Virus record (IMG/VR): IMGVR_UViG_3300050821_011183
Span: 1 to 32,807 of that record
DNA: 32,807 nucleotides
Direction: 5' to 3' (one strand)
From: a virus
Each line of letters opens with the position of its first letter. Within the stretch, counting starts at the first letter, position 1. Position numbers and translations under genes: made by a program. The notes under the pieces were generated by a model. The model was not told the DNA's origin, made no database searches, and saw only the letters and a list, made by a program, of their open reading frames with translations. Of the stretch, positions 8,877-16,302 are shown piece by piece.

Positions 8877-9350
8877 ATGCGGTATCACGGCCAGTACGGA
8901 CAAGTGAAGTTGGACCCGAGCGGCGCCGGCGGCGCCACGGCGCTCGTCGTCGCGTCGCTCAATAGCTGGACGCTCGACCTGTCGCGCGACAAGGTCGATG
9001 TGACGAGCTTTGGCGATACCAACAAAATGTCGGTGGTCGGCCTCCCTGGCTACAAGGGCTCGCTCGGCGGGTTCTACGACGACGAGGAACTGACCATTTT
9101 CAACGTGGCGCTCGGCGACGCGCCCGCGTTCCTGGAACTGATCCCGGCGAAACTGAACGCCACGATCTTCTTCTCGGGCAAGGCGTTCATTGACGCGAAC
9201 ATCAGCGTCACCGCGAGCGGCTCGGTGAACCTGACCGGCGCCTTTGAAGCGGCCGGCAGCTGGGCGATGGCCGGCGGCACCGGCGTCGCGCGCAATCCTG
9301 GCAGTGGTCCGGGTGTCGGCCTCGACGAAGGGTTGCCGCGGGCGGCGTGA
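8877..9350 (+). CDS. Major tail (tube) protein
   Basis: 157 aa, ATG at 8877 just after the previous stop with GGAGCC upstream as ribosome-binding site. WTLDLSRDKVDVTSFGDTNK followed by GLPGYKGSLGGFYDD is the typical core of a siphovirus tail tube protein, and the C-terminal SVNLTGAFEAAGSWAMAGG supplies the closing strands. Many copies would stack to form the tube around the tape measure. A glycine-rich tail ends the protein. Confidence 0.85.
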   Translation: MRYHGQYGQVKLDPSGAGGATALVVASLNSWTLDLSRDKVDVTSFGDTNKMSVVGLPGYKGSLGGFYDDEELTIFNVALGDAPAFLELIPAKLNATIFFSGKAFIDANISVTASGSVNLTGAFEAAGSWAMAGGTGVARNPGSGPGVGLDEGLPRAA

Positions 9351-9682
9351 GTTCGGTTCCGGGCGCCCCCCAGGTCAAGCCGCAGCGCTACATCCGCGGC
9401 GTGGCCGGCTTGATCCGGTGGGGCCACTATCGCGCCGGCGCCATCAACGGTTACACCATCTGGCGCACGCGCACGAACGGGTGGCAGCTGCAGGCCACCC
9501 TCGTCGCGGCGGACCGGTACAACCTGAAACAGCAGCCGCTGACTTTCAGCGCGCTGCTGAAGAAGGGCCAGTGGATCTGGCCGATCGACCGCCTCGTGAT
9601 TGCCGACGGACGCGAGGCCGCGGTCCCCTCCGGGCCGTGTCCGGTGCGCGCGGCGCTCGGTGAACCCTACAGGGAGAAGTGA
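9347..9682 (+). CDS. Tail-region hypothetical protein
   Basis: 111 aa with a GTG start overlapping the tail tube stop by 4 bp (GTGA). The middle (INGYTIWRTRTNGWQLQATLVAADRYNLKQQPLTFSALLKKGQWIW) looks like a compact mixed fold; I recall similar proteins between tail tube and chaperone genes but know no function. The close spacing to the tail tube gene suggests a tail assembly or minor tail role. Confidence 0.72.
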   Translation: MSSVPGAPQVKPQRYIRGVAGLIRWGHYRAGAINGYTIWRTRTNGWQLQATLVAADRYNLKQQPLTFSALLKKGQWIWPIDRLVIADGREAAVPSGPCPVRAALGEPYREK

Positions 9683-9685
9683 CCT

Positions 9686-10165
9686 ATGGCTCGTGTGGCG
9701 CGACCCGATACGGCGACCGTGACGCTCACGAATGGCGACCGCCTGGTGCTCGCGAAGCGGCTCAACGCGGGCCAGGAGCTCGACGCCTTCGTGCGGACGG
9801 TGAAGTCGATCACCTCCGCGGGCGTCAGGGAATTTCACCCGGATCAGCTGACGACCTCGAAGATGGTCGCGTATCTCGTGAACTGGTTCCTGACGGACGA
9901 CGACACCGGCGAGCCGCTCGATCTCCCGATCTACGACAGTGCGCCCAGCGACGTCGAAGCGGCGCTGCGCAAGCTCGATGGCGCGACGTTCCGCGAGATC
10001 CGCGATGCGATCGATGTGCATGCCGCGAAGATGGACGCCGAGGTCGCCGCGCAAAAAAAAATCCTGAGTGGGTCGCCCGCGTCCTCGCCGTCTACCGCGT
10101 CTGCCGCGTCACCGGATGGACCTGGGACGAAGTCCGAGCCCTCCCTCGCGATGTCTATGACGTGA
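9686..10165 (+). CDS. Tail assembly chaperone, short (G-like) product
   Basis: 159 aa if read without a frame change. VTLTNGDRLVLAKRLNAGQELDAFVRTV and FLTDDDTGEPLDLPIYDSAPSDVEAALRKLDG resemble the N-terminal domain of siphovirus tail assembly chaperones, which bind the tape measure and tail tube protein. After the run of nine A at 10053-10061 the zero frame turns to a serine/proline-rich tail (SGSPASSPSTASAASPDGP) that looks like readthrough of the other frame. Most ribosomes should make this form. Confidence 0.85.
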   Translation: MARVARPDTATVTLTNGDRLVLAKRLNAGQELDAFVRTVKSITSAGVREFHPDQLTTSKMVAYLVNWFLTDDDTGEPLDLPIYDSAPSDVEAALRKLDGATFREIRDAIDVHAAKMDAEVAAQKKILSGSPASSPSTASAASPDGPGTKSEPSLAMSMT

Positions 10166-10245
10166 TCGTCGGGGATCTGAATCGTGAGTTCGCGACACCC
10201 GTGAACCCCGAGGAGATCGATTTTGCCGCTGTCGGGGACGTTTGA
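9686..10245 (+). CDS. Tail assembly chaperone, -1 frameshift (GT-like) fusion product
   Basis: A -1 slip on A-AAA-AAA at 10054-10060 joins the first 125 codons to the overlapping frame that ends at 10245, giving about 186 aa. The added part reads NPEWVARVLAVYRVCRVTGW, then TWDEVRALPRDVYDVIVGDL, the well-formed helical T domain seen in such fusions. A GAGGT at 10040-10044, 10 bp upstream of the slip site, could stimulate slippage by pairing with 16S rRNA. The two-product arrangement is the rule for long-tailed phages. Confidence 0.85.
10053..10061 (+). promoter_or_regulatory. Ribosomal -1 frameshift (slippery) site
   Basis: Nine consecutive A, read in the zero frame as caa-aaa-aaa-atc. The heptamer A-AAA-AAA permits tandem slippage of both tRNALys by one base back. 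The frame entered carries the conserved second domain of the chaperone. An SD-like GAGGT lies 10 bp upstream. Confidence 0.85.
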
Positions 10246-12394
10246 GACCAACTTCCAGTCGCTGTTCGATCAGTCTGCCCAGGCGATCAAGTGGATCAGC
10301 GACCTGAGTGGGGCGGCCGGCAAATCGACGGCCACCTTCGACGATTTCTTCAAGCTGATTGAAAAGGGCGGGCTCACCAAGAACCCCTTCGACACGATCA
10401 CCACGGGCCTCTCGGCGCTCGAGGGGGCGGCCGGGCCGGCAGCGCTCGTGGTCGGCGGCCTGGTGACCTCGATCGTCGGCGCCGGCGCGGCAATGTTGGC
10501 GTTCGCCGGCTACGCCGCGCAGGCCGACAACGTGATCGGGGATGTCGCCGACAGTACCGGCCTGGCGACGACGTCGGTCTCGCAATATGCGCGGGCGTTC
10601 GAGGTCGCGGGCGGCACGGTCGACCAATTCGGGCACGCGATGCAGACGCTCGAGAAGGGCGTCGCTGAAAATTCCAAGACGCTCGAAGCCGGGCTCGAGC
10701 GCATCGGCCTCTCGATCCAGGACCTGAAAAACACCGATCCCGAGAACTGGCTGACGCTCGTGGCGCGGGGCTTCAAAGACACCGAAGACCCGGTGCAGCG
10801 CGCCGCGGCCGCGATGGAGATTTTCAAGGGCCAGGGCCGCGAGCTCCTGCCCGTGATGCTGAACCTGAACGAGGCACTGCAGCGCACCGCCGACCTCGAC
10901 CCGATCACGAAAGAGCAGGTCGACGCCGCCCAACAGTGGGCGATGAACTGGCGCGATCTGAAGGTCCACGTCGAAGCGGCCGGCATCTCGATCGGCAATG
11001 TGCTGCTCCCCAACATCGTGAAGCTGGGCCAGGCGGTCCACGACTATTTCACCAGCCCGCGCGAGCTCGATCAGTACGTGATGGCCCTCGGCGCCATCAA
11101 GCTGCCGGAGATTGCCGAGGACAGCCCGGCGCTGGTCGGCCTGAAACGCTACGGCTTCGCGATGCAGGCCGCCGGCGATCAGACCAAGACCGCGAAGGAG
11201 GAAACGAAGGAGCTCAACGACCTGTTCAAACTGCAAAGCGCCGCGTGGAAGCAGCTCGACGCCGATTCGAAGGCGGCCGCGAAATCCGAGGCCGAGTGGG
11301 CCAAGGTGATGGCCGAACTCGACTCGGCCGGGAAGAGCTCGTGGGCCACCGTCGCTGGGATGAACGGTGACGTCGTCGAAGCGATCAAGTACTACCTCGA
11401 GGCCGGCGTCAGCCAATCGACGCTCGCGAAGGCCTACGACGTCACGGCGACCCAGGTGCGGGCGGTCGCCGACACGATGAAGGAATACACCGCGTCGCTC
11501 AAAGAGGCGCAGAAGATCGAGGCGGGCGGATTCAAACCGGCCGATCTGTTCAACGAGCTCGGGAAGCAATCCCAGGACACCTTCGGCAGCATCGTCAAAG
11601 GGTTCGAGACCGTCGAAAAGGCGGAGGCCGACTATCACGACTACACGATGAAAGCGACGATGGACGCGGAGAGCTACAAGCTCACGAAAATCTGGGAGAC
11701 CGTCGACCAGAAAGAAAAGGCGTTCGCCAAGAGCGTCAACAACGACCTGGTGCTGACGACGCAGTTCAACGCGGCGGTCGAAGCGCTCGCCACCGATGAA
11801 ACGAACAGCATCCTGGCGACGATGAAGGGCGGCACGGATGCGGCGGTCGGCTACGTCAAGAGCGCGTTCGACCTGATGGTCGGCGAGTCGGTCAAAGCCT
11901 TGGACGTGGTCACCACGAACGCCAGCAAGATGGCGGCGATCACCTCGGGCTCGATGTCGTCGAAGTACTCGCTCACCGGGCCGAATGATCCGAAGCTGTC
12001 GACGTTCGGGCCGACGGCGCAGGCGGCGAAGGACGACTACGGCAACTGGTACGCGTACGTGCCGGGCGTCAACGCCGCCCCGAACAAGTCGACCGAGGGG
12101 AGCTTCGGATCGTCGCTCGCCCTGTCGCGATCGCCAGGCACGATCAGCGGCACCCGCGCGGCCGGCGGTCCCACGACGCCCGGCCAGTCGTACTGGGTCG
12201 GCGAGACCGGGCCCGAACTGTTCACGCCGCAGCAGGCGGGCTACGTCCACTCGGGGAACTCGGTCAACGTGAACGCCGGCGCCGTGCAGATGAACTACCC
12301 GATCATGAACGACCCGGGCGCCATGAACCACCTCGCCGACGTCGTCGGTGAGGCGCTGCTCTCGAAGCTGCGCCGCTCCGGGGTGACCGTCTGA
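10223..12394 (+). CDS. Tail tape measure protein
   Basis: 723 aa; sets tail length and leads DNA ejection. The TTG start at 10223 is supported by GAGGAG at 10210-10215, 7 bp upstream; it overlaps the frameshift product by 23 bp. A hydrophobic glycine/alanine segment is at about 70-96 (PAALVVGGLVTSIVGAGAAM), followed by long helical stretches rich in Ala, Lys and Glu. The C-terminal GGPTTPGQSYWVGETGPELFTP motif is typical for tape measures. By length a tail of around 100 nm would be expected. Confidence 0.93.
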   Translation: MPLSGTFETNFQSLFDQSAQAIKWISDLSGAAGKSTATFDDFFKLIEKGGLTKNPFDTITTGLSALEGAAGPAALVVGGLVTSIVGAGAAMLAFAGYAAQADNVIGDVADSTGLATTSVSQYARAFEVAGGTVDQFGHAMQTLEKGVAENSKTLEAGLERIGLSIQDLKNTDPENWLTLVARGFKDTEDPVQRAAAAMEIFKGQGRELLPVMLNLNEALQRTADLDPITKEQVDAAQQWAMNWRDLKVHVEAAGISIGNVLLPNIVKLGQAVHDYFTSPRELDQYVMALGAIKLPEIAEDSPALVGLKRYGFAMQAAGDQTKTAKEETKELNDLFKLQSAAWKQLDADSKAAAKSEAEWAKVMAELDSAGKSSWATVAGMNGDVVEAIKYYLEAGVSQSTLAKAYDVTATQVRAVADTMKEYTASLKEAQKIEAGGFKPADLFNELGKQSQDTFGSIVKGFETVEKAEADYHDYTMKATMDAESYKLTKIWETVDQKEKAFAKSVNNDLVLTTQFNAAVEALATDETNSILATMKGGTDAAVGYVKSAFDLMVGESVKALDVVTTNASKMAAITSGSMSSKYSLTGPNDPKLSTFGPTAQAAKDDYGNWYAYVPGVNAAPNKSTEGSFGSSLALSRSPGTISGTRAAGGPTTPGQSYWVGETGPELFTPQQAGYVHSGNSVNVNAGAVQMNYPIMNDPGAMNHLADVVGEALLSKLRRSGVTV

Positions 12395-14724
12395 TGGCGC
12401 TGCAGTACGCGCTGCTCAAAGCATTCCGACTGAAAAACTCGCGGCTCGGGTACTACTCGGGTCGCACGTTCATCTCGATCGGCGGCACCCCGTCAGGCGC
12501 GGGCCAGACGCGGCATGTGCTGATCGCCTCGCTCTCGATCGCCGACCGGTTGAACGAAGCGCCGAACACCCTCACCTGCTCGGTGATCGGGTCCGCGGCG
12601 CCGGTCGAGGGGCAGGCGATCCGCGTGACGCTCGGATCGGTCAACAACGGGCGCGCGCTGTTCGCGGGGACGCTGCTCAAGGTGACGCAGGTCTACCTCG
12701 CGGACAATCCGAAAAACGTCGCGTGGAACCTCGAGGCGACCGACTGGACGTGGGGTCTGCAGGGGGTGCTCGTGACCTACCGGTATCGCGGGCTGTCGGC
12801 GTCGAATGTCGCCTGGGACCTCGTGACGCGGTTCGCGCCGGCCGGCTATTCGACGGCAGGCATTGCCGATGGCCTGCCGCTGATCGATGAAATCACGTTC
12901 ACGAACACGCCGCTGATGGACGCGCTCGCGCAGACCGCGAATCGGATCGGCGGCTACACCTACTGCGACTACGACCAGGTGATTCAGTTTTTCACGACCT
13001 ATCCCGGGCAAAATCCTGCCGACCTCACGATCACCAACCGATCCTTTCGCGATGTCACGTTCGCGCGAGACCTCACGGATGTCGTGACCCGAGTTTTCAG
13101 CGAGGGCGGCGGCGTCAACACGCTGATGCCGGTGGCGCCGGGCGAGTCGGTGATCCCAGTCGAGTCGACGGCCTGGTACAACTCGGCGGGCGGCGTGGTC
13201 ACCTCGGGCCCGCAACGCATCAACTACACCGGCACGATCGCCGGCGGCAACGGGAGCATCGTGGGCACGGGCATCACGCCATCGTCGGCGCCAGGGCTCG
13301 CGCTCGCGCCCGGCGCCGGCGTTGAAAACGGCAATCACAGTTACGCCTACACGTTCGTCACCGCAACCGGGGAGACCAAGCCGAGTCCGGTCGGTGCGGT
13401 CACCGTCGCGGCCGTCGCCGACCCGACCGTCGGCGGATTCATCGCCCAAGTGCCGCCGAACGGTCTGCCGGGCCAGGGATCGTTCATTCAGATCGGCGAC
13501 ACGATCAGTGTGTGTTACGCCTGGAGCACCGCCGCGGTCGGGTCGGGCGACTACACGAAAACGACGCTCCCGTCGCTGCCGAGTCCGTCGCTGGTGACGG
13601 TCTCGAACAACGACCCGCTCAACCCGAATCAATCGGCGCCGGTGAGCTTTTCCGCCCAGCACAGCGCCGACCCCCGCGTGACGCAAATCTTCGTGTACCT
13701 GCAATCGAGTAAGACCGGCGCGGGGATGCGCCTCCTGCGGCAGACCGCGAACGATCCGAAGTACGCGGGGCAGTGGGTCACCTTCTCGACGCAAGGGGCC
13801 TCGGCGCCTGGCTCGTCCTCAGCGGCGCCGAACGCCACGAACGCGACGGGTGGCCAGAACCAGGTCACCGTGAGCGGCATTGCGGCCGGCCCGACCGGCA
13901 CGACGGGCCGCCGCGTCTACCGCACGGCCGCGAATCAATCGCAGCTGAAGCTGTTGACGCTGGTCGCCGACAACGTGACGACCACCTATCTGGACGCGAA
14001 GGCCGACGCGACCCTCGGCGCGAACGTGCCGACGACCGACACGTCGGCCCTCGTCTCGAGCGGTGGCCAGGCGAACGCCGGCGATATTCAAATCATCGTG
14101 TCGTCGACCGCCGCGTTTCCCGCGAGCGGCTGGGTCCTGATTGGGAATCAGGTCGTGCGCTACGCGGGAAAAACGGCCTCGAGCCTGACCGGCATTCCGG
14201 CGAGCGGCGACGGGTCGATCACGGCCTCGGTGCCCTACGGCACGGTGATCACGGTCGCGCCGCAGCTAATCGGCGTGACCGGCATCGTCTGGCCGATCCT
14301 GACCGGTGACCCGATCAACGTGCTGGCGATTGTCGACGACACGAACGCGCAATCGGTGCTCGCGGCCAAGACCGGGCGCAGCGGCATCCGCGAAGGCAGC
14401 CTGCAGGACAATCGCCTCTCCGAGACCGAGGCCCGCGCCAGGGCGCAAGCCTGGCTGCGGCAACGCGCATATGTGTTCGAGACCTTCGGGCACCGGTCGC
14501 GCGACCCGCTCACGAAATCCGGCGGGATGGTGACGATCAGCATCGGCCCCCCCACGAACCTGTTCGGCAGCTGGCGCATTCAGGACGTGACGATCTCGAC
14601 GTTCTTCGGCAACCAGCCGGCGCCGACGCACGGCCATCCCACCTACAACGCGAACTCGAGCAGCGCGCGGTTCACGTTCGAAGACCTGGTGCGCCAGATC
14701 AAACAGAACGCGGAGACGCCATGA
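12394..14724 (+). CDS. Large tail tip / baseplate protein
   Basis: 776 aa, starting at the ATG that overlaps the tape measure stop (TGATG). The N-terminal 250 residues (ASLSIADRLNEAPNTLTCSV, GRALFAGTLLKVTQVYL, TPLMDALAQTANRIGGYTYCDY) have the look of a baseplate hub domain related to gpD/gp27-type folds. The centre has fibronectin-like repeats: HSYAYTFVTATGETKPSP at about 315 and TGTTGRRVYRTAANQSQLK at about 505. The end (RLSETEARARAQAWLRQR, GSWRIQDVTI) returns to hub-like sequence. So it is probably a hub with inserted adhesive modules; exact role inferred. Confidence 0.8.
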   Translation: MALQYALLKAFRLKNSRLGYYSGRTFISIGGTPSGAGQTRHVLIASLSIADRLNEAPNTLTCSVIGSAAPVEGQAIRVTLGSVNNGRALFAGTLLKVTQVYLADNPKNVAWNLEATDWTWGLQGVLVTYRYRGLSASNVAWDLVTRFAPAGYSTAGIADGLPLIDEITFTNTPLMDALAQTANRIGGYTYCDYDQVIQFFTTYPGQNPADLTITNRSFRDVTFARDLTDVVTRVFSEGGGVNTLMPVAPGESVIPVESTAWYNSAGGVVTSGPQRINYTGTIAGGNGSIVGTGITPSSAPGLALAPGAGVENGNHSYAYTFVTATGETKPSPVGAVTVAAVADPTVGGFIAQVPPNGLPGQGSFIQIGDTISVCYAWSTAAVGSGDYTKTTLPSLPSPSLVTVSNNDPLNPNQSAPVSFSAQHSADPRVTQIFVYLQSSKTGAGMRLLRQTANDPKYAGQWVTFSTQGASAPGSSSAAPNATNATGGQNQVTVSGIAAGPTGTTGRRVYRTAANQSQLKLLTLVADNVTTTYLDAKADATLGANVPTTDTSALVSSGGQANAGDIQIIVSSTAAFPASGWVLIGNQVVRYAGKTASSLTGIPASGDGSITASVPYGTVITVAPQLIGVTGIVWPILTGDPINVLAIVDDTNAQSVLAAKTGRSGIREGSLQDNRLSETEARARAQAWLRQRAYVFETFGHRSRDPLTKSGGMVTISIGPPTNLFGSWRIQDVTISTFFGNQPAPTHGHPTYNANSSSARFTFEDLVRQIKQNAETP

Positions 14725-15236
14725 ACGTGATCGACCGCACGAACTTCAACAAGCTCGTCGACGACGACGGGACCGGCACCGTCGGCACGATTTGGGACAA
14801 GGGCCAGGTGAAGACGGTCATTCTCGATCCGGTCGACGCGGCCCTCGCGACGGTCGGGAAGTGGATCGACCAGGCGTACGTCGCGGCGAGTTACGGGTCG
14901 GGTGGCGGCGGGACGTGGCAGATGGGCACCGGCTCGATGCCGGTCAACCACTACATCGTCGACAACAAGCGGCTGTCGTGGAACATGGTGACGGTGGGGT
15001 TCGCGCTGACGGGGGCGATCACCGAGCTCCGGGTCGCGCTCCCCGGCGGTCTGTCGGCGCCCAAAACCTACGATGGCATGACGGTGCCGGTGTGCATCGA
15101 TGGCGCGGGGCCGCAGCAATGCGCGGTGTATGTCGGCGGGGCCACCTGGGTTTCGATCACGAAAGCGAACAACACGGCGTTCACCGGGCCGACGCTCACG
15201 CTGCACTTCTCGATCCCGTCGATCCAGGTGAACTGA
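14721..15236 (+). CDS. Putative tail fibre or virion surface protein
   Basis: 171 aa; ATGA overlap with the tail hub gene. The N-terminus NVIDRTNFNKLVDDDGTGTVGTIWDKGQVKTVILDPVDA resembles the start of short fibre or appendage proteins in other phage tail clusters. The rest is beta-rich (NHYIVDNKRLSWNMVTVGFAL, TELRVALPGG, AVYVGGATWVSIT) as in receptor-binding or decoration domains. It is the last gene of the tail operon. Specific function is not shown by the sequence. Confidence 0.7.
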   Translation: MNVIDRTNFNKLVDDDGTGTVGTIWDKGQVKTVILDPVDAALATVGKWIDQAYVAASYGSGGGGTWQMGTGSMPVNHYIVDNKRLSWNMVTVGFALTGAITELRVALPGGLSAPKTYDGMTVPVCIDGAGPQQCAVYVGGATWVSITKANNTAFTGPTLTLHFSIPSIQVN

Positions 15237-15238
15237 GG

Positions 15239-15331
15239 TCACCAGTGTCGGAGCAACCAGGCGCCCACCGCGCCGGCGACCGTCGCTATCATCAGGAACC
15301 CGACCCATCGCAGCCAATCGCGCATCGACAT
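15239..15331 (-). CDS. Possible 30-residue membrane peptide on the opposite strand
   Basis: Reads MSMRDWLRW, then a hydrophobic stretch GFLMIATVAGAVGAWLL of about 17 residues, then RHW and stop. An AGGGGG sequence lies 5 bases before the ATG. It fills a gap between the tail operon and the lipoprotein gene and faces against both. A single-span peptide with tryptophans and basic ends could be a holin-like or toxin-like peptide. It is short enough to be chance, and no promoter is evident. Confidence 0.42.
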   Translation of the reverse strand: MSMRDWLRWVGFLMIATVAGAVGAWLLRHW

Positions 15332-15367
15332 CCGCACCCCCTAATTTTTTGGGGAAGGGTACCCGAA

Positions 15368-15586
15368 ATGCGCCGGCGTGGCCTCGCGGGGCTGGTCGCC
15401 CTGGCGGTCCTCGGCTCGGGCTGCACGGCGCTGCGGCATGTCGAAGCGCTCGCCACGCACCCGGTGATCTTCACCTGCCCGGACGGCGCGCCGTCCAAGG
15501 TTCTGCAACATCCGTCGTGCCCCCGCGGGTGCGGCTATTCCTGCCTGCCCGATCGGTGGTCGACGCTTCCGGAGGTGCCCGAATGA
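15368..15586 (+). CDS. Small lipoprotein, possible spanin-like
   Basis: 72 aa. MRRRGLAGLVALAVLGSGC is a clear lipoprotein signal with the lipobox ending at Cys19, so the mature protein has about 54 residues anchored to a membrane. The mature part has four more cysteines (TCPDG, PSCPRGCGYSC). AAGG lies about 8 bases upstream of the ATG. The frame is open further upstream, but the signal peptide fixes this start. Being directly before a two-span membrane protein, it may belong to the lysis cassette as an outer-membrane spanin; it could also be a surface-exclusion lipoprotein. Confidence 0.75.
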   Translation: MRRRGLAGLVALAVLGSGCTALRHVEALATHPVIFTCPDGAPSKVLQHPSCPRGCGYSCLPDRWSTLPEVPE

Positions 15587-15723
15587 TCCTCAGCGTGTCG
15601 GTCGTCCTCGTGCTCGCGGCGTTCGTGGTCACGCTGGCGGCCGCGCTCGGCAAGGCGCCGATCTGGGTGGCCGTGCTCCTGCTCGTCGTGCTCCATCTCG
15701 TCGCCCTCGTGCCGATCCGTTGA
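15583..15723 (+). CDS. Small two-span membrane protein, holin candidate
   Basis: 46 aa, starting at the ATG that overlaps the lipoprotein stop by 4 bp (ATGA). Two hydrophobic segments, about residues 4-20 (SVVLVLAAFVVTLAAAL) and 26-44 (WVAVLLLVVLHLVALVP), are separated by a short GKAP turn. Size, topology and place after the tail genes fit a class II-like holin, but other small phage membrane proteins look the same. No endolysin gene is next to it, which weakens the call. Confidence 0.68.
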   Translation: MILSVSVVLVLAAFVVTLAAALGKAPIWVAVLLLVVLHLVALVPIR

Positions 15724-15748
15724 CCCCATTGCGAAGGAGAGAACCGCC

Positions 15749-15898
15749 ATGCCGCTGCCTGACAGCCAGCCCACGCCGCCGCCCGACCGTCCCGACCGGG
15801 ATCGCCCGGACCACCCTGACCATCCCGAGCGGGAGCGGCCGGCCCGCCCGGAACCGCAGCCCAAGCCCGAGCCGCAGCGCGACCCGCCGCCGGCGTAG
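15749..15898 (+). CDS. Proline-rich, charged small protein
   Basis: 49 aa, with a strong AAGGAG ribosome-binding site upstream of the ATG at 15749. Nearly every second or third residue is proline, alternating with Asp, Arg, His, Glu and Lys (DRPDRDRPDHPDHPERERP, then PEPQPKPEPQ). No hydrophobic core, so it is expected to be extended or disordered. Possible roles are a periplasm-spanning linker or a binding peptide; nothing in the sequence decides. Last gene of the rightward late block. Confidence 0.6.
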   Translation: MPLPDSQPTPPPDRPDRDRPDHPDHPERERPARPEPQPKPEPQRDPPPA

Positions 15899-16046
15899 GC
15901 ACCCGGGCCCGGGGGGGCGTCAGGATCCGCCTGGCGTCCTGGGCGCCTGCCCGGCGCGCCACGTTGACGCCTGGGGCGCGAACGCCCGGCGCCGCCACGG
16001 GTGGCTCGGCCCGGCCCACGGCGCGTTCTGGCGGCCTCCTGGAGCC

Positions 16047-16071
16047 CGTGGCGGTATGGTGGGCGGTATGG
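16047..16071. repeat. Left 25-bp direct repeat of attP (putative integrase arm site)
   Basis: Starts CGTGGCGGTATGGTGGGCGG; the copy at 16261-16285 differs at two positions. Each contains two tandem GGCGGTAT units about 12 bp apart, as expected for paired arm-binding sites. Confidence 0.75.
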
Positions 16072-16124
16072 ACGGCCGCCAGCGTCCCTGGCGGCCTCGA
16101 CTCACGCGATTTTGTTAAGGTTTT

Positions 16125-16170
16125 TGGAGCCGGCGACCCGATTTGAACGGGTGGCCTGCTGATTACGAAT
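16125..16170 (-). other. attP core: 3' half of tRNA-Thr(CGU)
   Basis: Read on the minus strand from 16170, the sequence starts ATTCGTAATCAGC and equals tRNA positions 31 to 76. It has U33, anticodon CGU at 34-36, a 5-base variable loop, a perfect T-arm (ACCCG, TTCAAAT, CGGGT), a 7-base acceptor strand CGCCGGC, discriminator T and encoded CCA. The 5' half of a tRNA is absent: bases beyond 16170 do not pair. Integration would therefore restore the 3' end of a host tRNA-Thr gene, with crossover in the anticodon loop or stem. Confidence 0.92.
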
Positions 16171-16260
16171 TTGCGGCAGGTGGATGCTGTGGACGCGAGC
16201 GGACGAAATCCTTAACGATTCCGTCCGTCCTGTCCGCCCGCGTCGCCAGAATGCGTTGCC

Positions 16261-16285
16261 CGTGGCGGTATCGTTGGCGGTATGG
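16261..16285. repeat. Right 25-bp direct repeat of attP (putative integrase arm site)
   Basis: Starts CGTGGCGGTATCGTTGGCGG; direct copy of 16047-16071 in the same orientation, lying between the core and the integrase 3' end. A partial third unit (GGTGGTATGCC) follows at once. Confidence 0.75.
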
Positions 16286-16302
16286 GTGGTATGCCCGGGC
16301 CA

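Larger units (their letters stand above)
16047..16286. other. attP: Phage attachment site region attP
   Basis: A region of about 240 bp next to the integrase gene. In the middle lies a 46-bp tRNA-Thr 3' half (core). On the left, 16047-16071, and on the right, 16261-16285, is a 25-bp direct repeat beginning CGTGGCGGTAT with 23 of 25 bases identical; each copy holds two GGCGGTAT units. Between them GTTAAGG (16114-16120) and CCTTAAC (16210-16216) form an inverted pair around the core. This is the layout of a tyrosine-recombinase attP with arm-type sites on both arms. Two CTGGCGGCCTC copies (16028-16038, 16088-16098) add a third repeat type. No gene is seen from 15899 to 16302. Confidence 0.88.

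Noticed and set aside
15720-16118. A 132-codon plus-strand frame over the proline-rich gene and attP.
   Set aside because: Arg/Ser/Pro-rich shadow frame; the 49-aa frame has the ribosome-binding site, and the rest covers attP repeats.
16125-16170. A complete tRNA gene.
   Set aside because: Only positions 31-76 are present; the sequence beyond 16170 does not form D-arm or 5' acceptor strand. It is an attachment core.
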